From assembly GCF_018128945.1 (NCBI RefSeq), contig NZ_CP068393.1:1860001-1924000 (forward strand): 64,000 nt of DNA. Direction: 5' to 3'. This stretch comes from Aristaeella hokkaidonensis (lineage in GTDB: Bacteria > Bacillota > Clostridia > Christensenellales > Aristaeellaceae). How positions within the stretch are numbered: position 1 is the stretch's first letter; each line of letters starts with the position of its first letter. A model generated the notes under the pieces. The model was not told where the DNA came from. It was given only the letters and a program-made list of their open reading frames with translations, and searched no databases. Both the position numbers and the translations under genes were made by a program. Below, piece after piece: positions 18,971 through 26,975 of this stretch.

Positions 18971-19440
18971 TATTTCCCCTTTTCCATTTCCGGGTCTTCC
19001 CCGTTCTCAATCTTTTCGATCATATCGATCCGCCGCTGGTGGCGGCCGCCTTCAAACTCGGCATTCAGCCAGCTGCGGGCTATCATCTTCGCTTTTTCAT
19101 TCCCCACAACCAGTGCACCCATGGTCAGGATATTGCTGTTGTTGTGGCGTTTGCTCATCTCCGCGCTGTACACGTCGCTGCAGGTGCATACCCGGATCCC
19201 CCTGACCTTGCACGCCACAATGCTGATCCCCATGCCCGTGCCGCACAGCAGGATTCCCCGGTCGCATTCGCCCGAAGCCACCGCCTGCGCGGCCTTGTAT
19301 CCGTACACCGGATAATCGTCGCCCGGGTTGTTGGCGTCATAGGTGCCAAAGTCTTTCCAGGTGAGGCCCATCTCATCCAGCATCTTCATCAGTTCCTGTT
19401 TCAGTGCCACCCCATGATGGTCACAAGCCAGTGCAATCAC
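18970..19440 (-). CDS. rpiB: Ribose-5-phosphate isomerase B (second copy)
   Basis: 156 residues, closely similar to the copy at 12260-12718; both keep ACDH, the LCGTG catalytic Cys loop and RHNNSN. The start is GTG at 19440 behind GGAGG, whereas the first copy uses ATG, although the TATACGTC bases before both starts are the same. Differences cluster around the active-site loop (MGISIVACKV against IGIGIAAGKV), which could shift substrate preference. Coupled by TAATG to the downstream flavodoxin-like fusion. Confidence 0.87.
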   Translation of the reverse strand: MIALACDHHGVALKQELMKMLDEMGLTWKDFGTYDANNPGDDYPVYGYKAAQAVASGECDRGILLCGTGMGISIVACKVRGIRVCTCSDVYSAEMSKRHNNSNILTMGALVVGNEKAKMIARSWLNAEFEGGRHQRRIDMIEKIENGEDPEMEKGK

Positions 19441-19458
19441 GACGTATACACCTCCGTC

Positions 19459-19905
19459 TCAAAAACCCAGTGCCCGCTGCACCTTTACCACAAAAAACTC
19501 ATCAGCGTTTTTCATCGTTGGAATATGGATCAGCACCGCTCTTCCGCTGAACTTCCGGAGCAGATGCCAGTATGCTTCGTTGCACAGATAGGCCGTCGGC
19601 GTCTCAGAGACCTTTGCTTCCAGCCCGGCTTCCCGGAAGCCGTCCGTCATTCTTTCCAAATCCAGCCTTGACGAACACCTGATGCCGTCCTTCTCCGCTG
19701 TTCTTTCAATCCTCACCGTACCCGCCAGGTTCTTATCCACACCGAACAGTATGACGCTGTCATATGCCGCGTCAATGGCGTCAATATCCTTCTTCACCCC
19801 GCCGAAGGAATTGGTCAGCAGGCAATAATCCCGTCCCAGCGCTTTCACCAGCTCCCCGGACAGGTTATTCCTCCCTTTGAATCCGATCAGCAAAGTACAG
19901 TTCAT
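19459..19905 (-). CDS. Divergent pyroglutamyl-peptidase I-like protein (peptidase C15 fold)
   Basis: 148 residues, well below the ~200 of typical Pcp. The N-terminus MNCTLLIGFKGRNNLSGELV resembles the Pcp start; AYLCNEAYWHLL has the catalytic Cys position and VLIHIPT the catalytic His position. The Glu of the triad is not evident. Either a small active variant or a degenerate relative that has lost the middle of the domain. Lies 4 bp from the DUF3781 gene and 18 bp before rpiB2, apparently in one unit. Confidence 0.6.
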   Translation of the reverse strand: MNCTLLIGFKGRNNLSGELVKALGRDYCLLTNSFGGVKKDIDAIDAAYDSVILFGVDKNLAGTVRIERTAEKDGIRCSSRLDLERMTDGFREAGLEAKVSETPTAYLCNEAYWHLLRKFSGRAVLIHIPTMKNADEFFVVKVQRALGF

Positions 19906-19909
19906 GCGT

Positions 19910-20155
19910 TCATTCCTTTATCCTATGTGCGGTAATAATCGTGTAGCTGTATGCGTTGACCGTAATCTCGCAGCCGTCGATCCGGATGTACCAGTTCTTT
20001 CCTCTCCGTTCTGCTTCAGCCCTGGAATCCTGAATCTTTTCCCTGCACCAGGCAACCACGTCCTGCTCCCCCAGGCCCAGGTTTCTCCTGATCCTCTCCA
20101 CACCCATCTCCGTTGTGTGAATACGCTCAAGATTCTCAATCAACACATTCATCAT
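19910..20155 (-). CDS. DUF3781 family protein
   Basis: 81 residues. The pattern LIENLERIHTTEMGVERIRRNL, DVVAWCREKI, KNWYIRIDGCEITVNAYSYTIITAH is that of the DUF3781 family, found in many Clostridia. Function unknown; the conserved Cys and the WY...NAYSYTIITAH core suggest a small alpha/beta fold. Start at 20155 or the next Met codon. First gene of the unit running to the Pcp-like gene. Confidence 0.8.
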   Translation of the reverse strand: MMNVLIENLERIHTTEMGVERIRRNLGLGEQDVVAWCREKIQDSRAEAERRGKNWYIRIDGCEITVNAYSYTIITAHRIKE

Positions 20156-20202
20156 TAAACTGTCCTCACAGAATGGATTTGTCCAATTGGTATAACCAAA
20201 AT

Positions 20203-20288
20203 AATTATGAATTGTGAATTATGAATTTATGTCCTGCCTGTCGGCGCAGTATTAATTCTGAATTCTTAATTCTGAATTCTGAATTCAG
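20203..20288. repeat. Two AATTNNN heptamer arrays, one inside a gene end
   Basis: First array 20203-20229 (AATTATG, AATTGTG, AATTATG, then a broken unit), second 20254-20288 (AATTCTG, AATTCTT, AATTCTG, AATTCTG, AATTCAG). The second covers the stop and the last six codons of the YunG-like gene. Confidence 0.85.
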
Positions 20289-20703
20289 AAAGCTTCGCCT
20301 TCAGTTTCTCATACCTTTCAAACTTTTCCCGCTTCCTGAAGTGTTCTTCCCTCGTCTGCTCATGCAGCAGGGAATAGTCCAGCTTCTCGTCACCGAACTG
20401 CTCACTGGTCAGGTCAAAAACACAGTCGCCGACCACATTGAAACAGTGATAATTCCCGTCCCCCAGCGGCACGCCAAAGACCTTTCCGCCGAAAATATCC
20501 TGTGCCAGGAAGGCGGTAATGGAGCACTGACCCAGCGTCCGGTTTTCTTTGCTCCAGTCCTTCTGCATCCGGGGTGCGCAGGTTTCTTTTGTCCACACGT
20601 TCCACAGGGCTTCATACAGGTCCCTGGGTGTCCCGATCCCCGGGTACTCCCGGTTCACTGCCGGAACCAGCGCCTGTTCCCATCCATAGAAGCCGTACTT
20701 CAT
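20266..20703 (-). CDS. YunG-like protein of unknown function
   Basis: 145 residues. The core LGQCSITAFLAQDIFGGKVFG, GNYHCFNVVGDCVFDLTSEQF places a Gln-Cys, a His and an Asp in the order of a papain-like/YunG fold, but activity is unproven. The last residues EFRIQN are encoded by a heptamer array, so the gene end has been rewritten by the repeat and the natural C-terminus was probably different. Minus strand, start ATG 20703. Confidence 0.65.
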   Translation of the reverse strand: MKYGFYGWEQALVPAVNREYPGIGTPRDLYEALWNVWTKETCAPRMQKDWSKENRTLGQCSITAFLAQDIFGGKVFGVPLGDGNYHCFNVVGDCVFDLTSEQFGDEKLDYSLLHEQTREEHFRKREKFERYEKLKAKLSEFRIQN

Positions 20704-20827
20704 GCCTTATCACCCCTTCCGCCTGTTATCCGCATCATACCGCATGAGCCGCCGGAAAAGCAAGCTTTTCCGGTGCGTTCTTTTGAAGTATAATACCCCA
20801 TATAAACAACCAAAGGAGCAGCACATA

Positions 20828-21622
20828 ATGGGCGAACTCATCACAAAGGACGGCCTTCGTCTGCACTACGAGGAATTCGGCACCGGCGGCCGGGTGGTTC
20901 TTTCCGCCATGGCCGGGCTTTTCTATCCGGACGGACTGCAGCAGGCCCTGGCCCGAAAAGGATACCATGTATACTGCTTGACCCTCCGGGGCTTTGCCCC
21001 TTCCTCCTATGTGACGGAGGACTATGGAGAACGCTGGTATGACGTGTTTGCCGGGGATGTCATCGTCCTGGCGGATTCCCTGGGCCTGGACCGTTTCTTC
21101 TATCTCGGTGCCTCCCACGGAGCAGGTATTGGCTGGCATCTGCTCTGGCGTTACCCGGAGAGGGTCAAAGCCTTCGTAGCTGTCGTCCCCGGCCCCCACA
21201 GTCTGGAAGCCGGAGTCATGTCCTACCGCCAGATGCTTCTGCAGGGCCTGATCTCCGCCCCGCCGCCCTTTGATCCGCCCACGGACGATCCGGACCGCCT
21301 GGCCCGCAGGGAAAAGCGGGAAGCCTGGCTGAAGAGCCTGCCGAAAGCGGATCCCCTGGAAAAGCAGGTGGATTACGGCCGTCCCCTTATGTGCTGTGGT
21401 ACGGAAGAAAGGCTGCGCGAGGTACTCCGTTCCCTGCAGACCCCGACCCTGATCCTCGGCGGCACGGACGACCCCATCAGCACCCCCGCGCTGATGACCC
21501 GCACCGCCTGCTGCCTGCCGGACTGCAGGCTGGTCATGTATTCCCGCTCCGGCCACAATATTGATACGGATATTCCGGAAGAGCTGGCCGATGAAGCGGA
21601 TCGGTTCCTTCAAAAGTATTGA
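20828..21622 (+). CDS. Alpha/beta hydrolase
   Basis: 264 residues from ATG 20828, chosen because AAAGGAG lies 8 bp upstream; the frame is open further 5' but without an RBS. Nucleophile elbow YLGASHGAGIGWH (Gly-Ala-Ser-His-Gly) replaces the usual GxSxG; an Asp in LGGTDDPIS and a His in SRSGHNID complete the triad. Probable esterase or C-C hydrolase, substrate unknown. Single gene with a terminator directly behind. Confidence 0.82.
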   Translation: MGELITKDGLRLHYEEFGTGGRVVLSAMAGLFYPDGLQQALARKGYHVYCLTLRGFAPSSYVTEDYGERWYDVFAGDVIVLADSLGLDRFFYLGASHGAGIGWHLLWRYPERVKAFVAVVPGPHSLEAGVMSYRQMLLQGLISAPPPFDPPTDDPDRLARREKREAWLKSLPKADPLEKQVDYGRPLMCCGTEERLREVLRSLQTPTLILGGTDDPISTPALMTRTACCLPDCRLVMYSRSGHNIDTDIPEELADEADRFLQKY

Positions 21623-21628
21623 ATATAA

Positions 21629-21668
21629 AAAGACGGCACCGGGCAGTTGAACTGTCCCGGTGCCTTTG
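21629..21668. terminator. Bidirectional terminator
   Basis: Stem GGCACCGGG (21635-21643) / CCCGGTGCC (21656-21664), extended inward by CAGTT/AACTG. A-run before and T-run after serve both the alpha/beta hydrolase (+) and the lipoprotein gene ending at 21699 (-). Confidence 0.88.
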
Positions 21669-21698
21669 GGTATACCCATCTATATGAAAGGCCCTGCT

Positions 21699-22997
21699 TT
21701 ACAGCTTGTCTTCTTCGAGCCTGTGCAGTTTGCGTCTCAGGATAACGCCCTGAAGCACCAGCAGGATCAGCAGCAGGCCGCATCCTCCGCCCAGTGCAAT
21801 CGTCAGCGGAGAGACTTTTTCTTTCTTTTCGTTCTCTCCCTCCGCTTTCTCTTCTGTGTTCTTCTTGAGCGGCGGATCGACCTTCAGGTTTACCGGCAGT
21901 TCAAGAGAAGCCGGATTGCCGTCTTCATCCGTGCAGTCCACGGTCACGGTACCGGTATATTCACCGGTGACATCCTTGGATGTTGTCAGGATCAGCTGCG
22001 CCTGCCGGGTTTCTCCGGGCTGGATGGTACCCACCAGTACGCTCTGCCTGTCCGTAATGCCGGGCATGGAAACCGTGGCCATCACATTCACAATATCCGC
22101 CTTGCCCATGTTCATCAGCGGCAGCGTCAGGGTTACGGAGTCTCCGGCATAGACAGACGGAGCCATCCTGATCCCGCCCTGTTCCATCCGGATGGACTGG
22201 TGCACGGCCACTGTATTGCTGCATTCATAGCTGGCCTCGGCACCCACCGCATTCCAGGTCATTGCCATCTTCAGCATGTGCGGTACGACCGTGGCCTTCT
22301 GCACTACGGTGACCGGATAGGTTACGGTGATGCTCTCGCCGATGGGCAGGCTGCCCAGGTACACTTTCTCAGCGTCCCGGGGCAGGATATGTCCTGCCTC
22401 GTCACTGATCTTCAGTTCCAGATTTTCAATATCCGTGGCAGCGCAGGGGTTGGTCAGCGTCAGCTTCACTTCGCCATCCTCGCCGACAGACAGGTCAGCC
22501 TGTACGTCGCTTATACTGATCCGGGGTTTTTCCAGGGCTTCTTCGTTGCCCCGTACCCGGACGGTATAGGGAATATCCAGGCTCTGTTCCTGTCCGTCCC
22601 TGCCTTTCGCCGTCACACGGATCACACAGGGATAGTCGGCATTTTTCAGGTTGGACAGCATGGACAGGGTGAAACGAACCTCCCAGATGCCTGTTTCTTC
22701 ATCTTCATGGGCTTCCACCGTCATATCCTGGGATTTGAAAGGCGTCACCCGCGGGTTTTTCACCTGCAGTTCCGCCATAACGGATTCAACTTCCCCTTCT
22801 GTCCTGATGGGGAGGATCAGGCTCCATTTGTTTCTGTCTGTGGAAGCTTCATATCCCTGGTACCAGGACCGGTCCATCCCCCGGAGAATCCTGTTCTCAT
22901 CCAGGCTGAGGGCCGGTGCACCCTCGCCGCAGGCGGCGAAAATGGGTACAAGAAGCACAGCGGTCAGCAGGACCGCGAACAGTCTCTTCTTTTTCAT
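21699..22997 (-). CDS. Lipoprotein with CARDB-like repeats and C-terminal membrane anchor
   Basis: 432 residues. Lipoprotein signal MKKKRLFAVLLTAVLL...FAAC with Cys at about residue 22. Several beta-sandwich repeats of the NEW3/CARDB kind follow (VGEDGEVKLTLTNPC, AGDSVTLTLPLMNMG, PGETRQAQLIL), then an acidic linker and a single membrane helix near 400-420 ending in a basic tail. So it is tied to the membrane at both ends. Lies 8 bp after the FtsX permease gene, probably the extracellular partner of that exporter. Confidence 0.78.
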   Translation of the reverse strand: MKKKRLFAVLLTAVLLVPIFAACGEGAPALSLDENRILRGMDRSWYQGYEASTDRNKWSLILPIRTEGEVESVMAELQVKNPRVTPFKSQDMTVEAHEDEETGIWEVRFTLSMLSNLKNADYPCVIRVTAKGRDGQEQSLDIPYTVRVRGNEEALEKPRISISDVQADLSVGEDGEVKLTLTNPCAATDIENLELKISDEAGHILPRDAEKVYLGSLPIGESITVTYPVTVVQKATVVPHMLKMAMTWNAVGAEASYECSNTVAVHQSIRMEQGGIRMAPSVYAGDSVTLTLPLMNMGKADIVNVMATVSMPGITDRQSVLVGTIQPGETRQAQLILTTSKDVTGEYTGTVTVDCTDEDGNPASLELPVNLKVDPPLKKNTEEKAEGENEKKEKVSPLTIALGGGCGLLLILLVLQGVILRRKLHRLEEDKL

Positions 22998-23005
22998 ATT
23001 ATCTG

Positions 23006-25798
23006 TTACAACTCCCTGATATTCTCGACAATCGGCTGACGGGCAACCTTGATCAGCCTGCTGCGGATACCTGCGGTACAGGCCAGTGCCACACAGGCAG
23101 CCAGCACAATCAAAACCGGGATCATAATCACCGGATGGTTATGTGTAAACAATCTGAACGTCCTGAATTCGGTGACTGCGTAGAACAGCAGGCACGGAAT
23201 CAGTGCGGCGCCCGCGCAGGCCCAGACCGGCAGGCGGTAGCAGCCGACCAGCGTCCTCAGGTCCGCACCCACGGCACGCAGTGTGCCGATCATCCGGGTA
23301 TCGGACCGGATCTGCCGGGAAACACCCGTCACCTGCATGAACACGGATACGGCAAAGAACAGCAGGATCATGCCGGTCAGAATCGCAATCTCACGGATCT
23401 TCCTGGCCTGCTTTGTCCGGGCAGTTTGAAGCTGGTTATCCACCATCATGAAGCCCCTTGTGGCGATCTGGTTCAGCTGGTTGTCAATGAAAGCCTCCTG
23501 ATCCTCTGTCAGTTTCCTGGAACAGAAAACTTCCGCGTACGAAGGATTGGGCAGTTTCAGGCCCATGGCCTGTGCGCCCCTGTCTGTCAGGATCACGGTA
23601 ATCCCGCTCAGGTAAATCCCGTCGATATGGGCGTCACTGCCCAGCACCGCACCCACTTTGGTTTCGGCTCGGACGCAATCCATGGACTGGTACCAGTCTT
23701 TCCATTCACTGCCGATGTCGTAAGTCATCGGCGCTTCGTCTGCTTTTCTCCCTGACAGTTCCAGCAGGCTCAGCTGCAGGCCCTGTTTGAAATAGTCATT
23801 TTGAATGATTATATCCCATTCTTTGTCCTTGATTTCATCTATCCGGGAGAATGTTTCCATTGCAAGACCGCCGTTTTCAGTCTTCCTGGCGCAAAGATTC
23901 GGAGCGTAAACCAGCACCTGTTCCCCGCTGTCCAGCTTTTCCGGATTGATGGAGCCGTCTGTAACATATTCCCTGAATGCCGTCGGATCGCAGTCCAGCA
24001 CCTGGACAGTGATCGGCACAATGGTTTCCGTAATGCCAAGCTGGCTGCGAATCAGGTCCATCCGTTCCACGTTCTGGACCGCTTCCTGCGCGCCCCAGTC
24101 TTCATTGCTCCGGGCCCGGGCGTCCGCCAGTTCCTCATCGTTCATGAACAGCCAGTCATTTCCGGATCCGATTCCATGCATGGTGCCGACAGAGTGGACG
24201 ATATGTTCACCGTCCGACCCGACTGTGTCGACTTTCCTGGTTTTGAAATAATCCGGCACCTCAGGCATCAGCAGGTTGGCATTGAGGTATGTAACGGACT
24301 GCACCTTGGTAACGCCTTCATAGGAAGGGATTTTCCGCATTTCATACCGGATCTCTTCCGCGTCGGAAGACGGCTGGGAAAAAGGATCCGTTACCCATGC
24401 GCTGTCATAGGGGCCGTTCATCTCAAACGCCGGGGTGTCGTTGTTCTGCTGCCGGATGCCCAGTACCACCTCACCCAGAAGCAGGGTGGAAAGCAGGGTC
24501 AGGGCAATCATGCCGGCAGTCCCTGCCTGGCGCAGGGGATGGAGCCGCACGCGGCGTCCGGCAATCAGCCGGTCCGTTTTGAATTCCATGTGGTTCCGCA
24601 CTTTTCCGGCACGGCGCAGCAGCGCGGTGTCCCGCAGCACGCCCATGGGCATCTGGGCCGACGCGTGGTAAAGCGGCAGGCGGGAGGCAACAAAAACGCA
24701 CAGTCCGGAAATACACAGGATCGGAATCAGCAGCCACAGGTTCAGGGAGAAAACCACCTGATCCGGGGCCAGCATGGAAATAATCCAGGTCACGATAATA
24801 CCCAGCAGCAGGCCGGCAGGCAGCGCGGTCGCTGTCAGCATCCAGGCTTCAGCGCCGTAGATCCGGCGGACCTGCCTGCGGGTGGCGCCGATGGCGCGCA
24901 GCATGCCGATGTCCTCGTTCTTCCGGCTCAGCAGGCTTTCCATCGCTGTGGTAATTCCAACGCAGGCGGACAGCATCAGCGCTGCGCCCAGCACAACCCA
25001 TAGGGCAATCCGGCTGATAAGGTTCCTTGCGCGGGCGTAACCCGAGTCGTCATAAACCGCCTCACCGGTTTCCCGGCTGACGCCGTAGGTGTACGTATAC
25101 ACATTCAGTTCAGGCGCCAGGGGGCAGTTCCGGACCACCTGGTTAAAGGTGATCAGCGGGGCGTAGGTCAGCACACGGTGAACAACCTTGCTGCCCACTT
25201 TATAGGTTTCCTCAGGGGAAACCAGCATGGCCGGGAACCGCATTCCTTCCTCATCCAGACGCATCTCCAGATAGGTGGTTTGCTCATTCAGGATACCGAC
25301 CAGTATAAAACTCTTTTCCTCTTCCTCGCCGTGGATCGGGGTCATCGTCAGCTTCAGCGTATCGCCGACAGATGCCTTGTCCACGCCCAGCCGGACCAGT
25401 GCGCTCTGTTCCGCGGCGATTTCTCCCGGTTTTTCCGGCATACGGCCCTCGATCAGGACCCGGTTCATCAGCTTTTCAGCTTCTTCGTCATAATAGCCGG
25501 TACAGATCTTGCTGTCCTTCACGGTTGCGTCAACTGTCACGTGGCCGAGCCGCTGGAAAAAGCCGCAGTTGCGCAGCTGGTCATCCGTCGGGCCGTAGTT
25601 TCCCAGCTCAAACATATCCATCCAGCCGACGCGCTGGGCCATCTGTTCTTCATGTCCGCGTACAGTTCCCCAGGCGCACAGGCTCGTGGCCGTGGCCAGG
25701 AAAACCGCCAGCAGGATACCGACAAAAAGGCTGACATAGGCTTTCCGGTTCACCCGGATATTCGCCCTGGCAACCCTGCTTAATGTGAGGTTCTTCAT
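23006..25798 (-). CDS. FtsX-like ABC transporter permease (large)
   Basis: 930 residues. One N-terminal membrane helix, a large extracytoplasmic region, a first FtsX block of three helices (about 270-400) with the conserved LSRKNEDIGMLRAIGATRRQV loop, a second long external region, and a second FtsX block near the C-terminus (RSDTRMIGTLRAVGADLRTL). Two-block layout as in MacB/BceB-like or lipoprotein-release permeases. Acts with the ATPase at 25795 (4-bp overlap). Substrate unknown. Confidence 0.85.
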   Translation of the reverse strand: MKNLTLSRVARANIRVNRKAYVSLFVGILLAVFLATATSLCAWGTVRGHEEQMAQRVGWMDMFELGNYGPTDDQLRNCGFFQRLGHVTVDATVKDSKICTGYYDEEAEKLMNRVLIEGRMPEKPGEIAAEQSALVRLGVDKASVGDTLKLTMTPIHGEEEEKSFILVGILNEQTTYLEMRLDEEGMRFPAMLVSPEETYKVGSKVVHRVLTYAPLITFNQVVRNCPLAPELNVYTYTYGVSRETGEAVYDDSGYARARNLISRIALWVVLGAALMLSACVGITTAMESLLSRKNEDIGMLRAIGATRRQVRRIYGAEAWMLTATALPAGLLLGIIVTWIISMLAPDQVVFSLNLWLLIPILCISGLCVFVASRLPLYHASAQMPMGVLRDTALLRRAGKVRNHMEFKTDRLIAGRRVRLHPLRQAGTAGMIALTLLSTLLLGEVVLGIRQQNNDTPAFEMNGPYDSAWVTDPFSQPSSDAEEIRYEMRKIPSYEGVTKVQSVTYLNANLLMPEVPDYFKTRKVDTVGSDGEHIVHSVGTMHGIGSGNDWLFMNDEELADARARSNEDWGAQEAVQNVERMDLIRSQLGITETIVPITVQVLDCDPTAFREYVTDGSINPEKLDSGEQVLVYAPNLCARKTENGGLAMETFSRIDEIKDKEWDIIIQNDYFKQGLQLSLLELSGRKADEAPMTYDIGSEWKDWYQSMDCVRAETKVGAVLGSDAHIDGIYLSGITVILTDRGAQAMGLKLPNPSYAEVFCSRKLTEDQEAFIDNQLNQIATRGFMMVDNQLQTARTKQARKIREIAILTGMILLFFAVSVFMQVTGVSRQIRSDTRMIGTLRAVGADLRTLVGCYRLPVWACAGAALIPCLLFYAVTEFRTFRLFTHNHPVIMIPVLIVLAACVALACTAGIRSRLIKVARQPIVENIREL

Positions 25799-26487
25799 AA
25801 GGAAGCCCCCTCACCGCTGTCTTCCGCCACTTTGCCGTCTTCCAGGCGGATAATCCTGTCTGCCTGTTCCGCAACACCCAGGTCATGTGTCACCAGGATC
25901 ATGGTAATGCCCAGCTCAGTGCTGATGGTACGCATCAGAGTCAGCACTTCCCGGCCAGTCTTTCCGTCCAGGTTACCGGTAGGCTCATCGGCGAACAGGA
26001 TCGCGGGCTTATTGGCCAGGGCACGGGCAATACAGACCCGCTGCTGCTGTCCGCCGCTCATGGCACCGGGCAGGTGGTTCAGCCGGTCTTCAATACCCAG
26101 CATGTCTGTCAGCCGTTTCAGGTACTCTTCGTCCGGCTTGCGGTTGTCCAGCATGACCGGCAGCAGGATGTTCTCCTGTGCGGTCAGCTCGCGCACCAGG
26201 TTGTAGGCCTGGAACACAAAGCCGAAGCGGCGGCGCCGCAGCACCGACAGCTGATTGTCATTATATTGAAACAGGTTGTTTTCCTGATAAATCACCTTAC
26301 CGGAAGTCGGTCTGTCCAGACCGGAAAGAAGATGAAGCAGGGTGGATTTGCCGCTGCCGCTCTTACCGGTAATGGCGGTAAAAGTACCTTGTTCAAAAGA
26401 GAGGTTCACACCGTCCACGGCATGCACCGCGGCGCTGTTATTCCCGTAGGTCTTCATAAGCTCTTCACAACGAATAATCTCCATCAT
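25795..26487 (-). CDS. ABC transporter ATP-binding protein (MacB/LolD type)
   Basis: 230 residues. Walker A TGKSGSGKST, Q-loop FVFQAYNLV, signature MSGGQQQRV and Walker B ILFADEPTGNLD are those of the MacB/LolD/BceA group that pair with FtsX permeases. First gene of the operon ATPase - permease - lipoprotein. Start ATG 26487 or 26484, behind GAGGAGG. Confidence 0.92.
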   Translation of the reverse strand: MMEIIRCEELMKTYGNNSAAVHAVDGVNLSFEQGTFTAITGKSGSGKSTLLHLLSGLDRPTSGKVIYQENNLFQYNDNQLSVLRRRRFGFVFQAYNLVRELTAQENILLPVMLDNRKPDEEYLKRLTDMLGIEDRLNHLPGAMSGGQQQRVCIARALANKPAILFADEPTGNLDGKTGREVLTLMRTISTELGITMILVTHDLGVAEQADRIIRLEDGKVAEDSGEGASL

Positions 26488-26521
26488 TCATTCCTCCTCG
26501 GGAACAACCATACCAAATGAA

Positions 26522-26602
26522 CCTTACTTTCAAGTGACTTTAACCTTACACTTTCGTAAGAAACTTCTTTCTTCTTTCAAGTAAGCAACCAAGAGTCCTT
26601 AC
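26522..26602 (-). promoter_or_regulatory. Repeated CCTTAC boxes upstream of the exporter operon
   Basis: CCTTAC occurs at 26522-26527, 26544-26549 and 26597-26602. The first two are 22 bp apart, two helical turns, each followed by an ACTTTC-like tail. Such direct repeats are the usual target of OmpR-type response regulators; the 29052-29735 regulator is the nearest candidate. A weak -35 TTGAAA lies at 26533-26528. Confidence 0.35.
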
Positions 26603-26654
26603 CTCGTATATGATACGCACAAGCAATCAGGTCGCTGCAGCTGCAATATCGTTA

Positions 26655-26755
26655 GGGTGTCATTCCGACCAAGGCCGCAGGCCGCGTGGAGGAATCCCTT
26701 ACTACGTCCGAAGGACGCTCAATTTTTAAGTCTTCAGTTTTAAGTATTCATTTAT
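26655..26755. repeat. Composite intergenic repeat: CATTCCGA...GGAATCCC element + hairpin + heptamer array
   Basis: The element at 26655-26700 (GGGTGTCATTCCGACC ... GGAGGAATCCCTT) has a palindromic middle (GGCCGC/GCGGCC-like). It is followed by the hairpin CGTCC-GAA-GGACG (26705-26717) and a heptamer array of TTMAGTN units at 26723-26755. The same three parts in the same order occur at 31375-31500, and the first part alone at 59843-59890. Confidence 0.8.
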
Positions 26756-26832
26756 TATCTTGGATACCGAGGGGACGGTTCCTCCGGTATCATCCCAAAG
26801 TAAACCAAACGCGGAAATGAAGTCTCTTTCAC

Positions 26833-26926
26833 ATTCGGCCTCTGGCCGAATATTTCACATCGCGAAGCGATATTTCACATTGAGCCGCTTGCGGCTCAAT
26901 ATTTCATATTTGCCATCGGCAAATAT
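26833..26926. repeat. Array of four short hairpins with TATTTCAYAT linkers
   Basis: Four perfect inverted repeats in 94 bp: 26833-26851 (arms ATTCGGCC), 26859-26871 (arms ATCGC), 26879-26900 (arms ATTGAGCCGC) and 26906-26926 (arms ATATTTGCC). The segments between them are nearly identical, TATTTCACAT or ATTTCAT. The arms differ in sequence but keep symmetry, so the structure rather than the sequence is conserved. No open frame fits here. Confidence 0.8.
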
Positions 26927-26975
26927 TTCATTTTCAACTCATTTTTAAGGAAACTTGTACAGATTAGTGGACACA

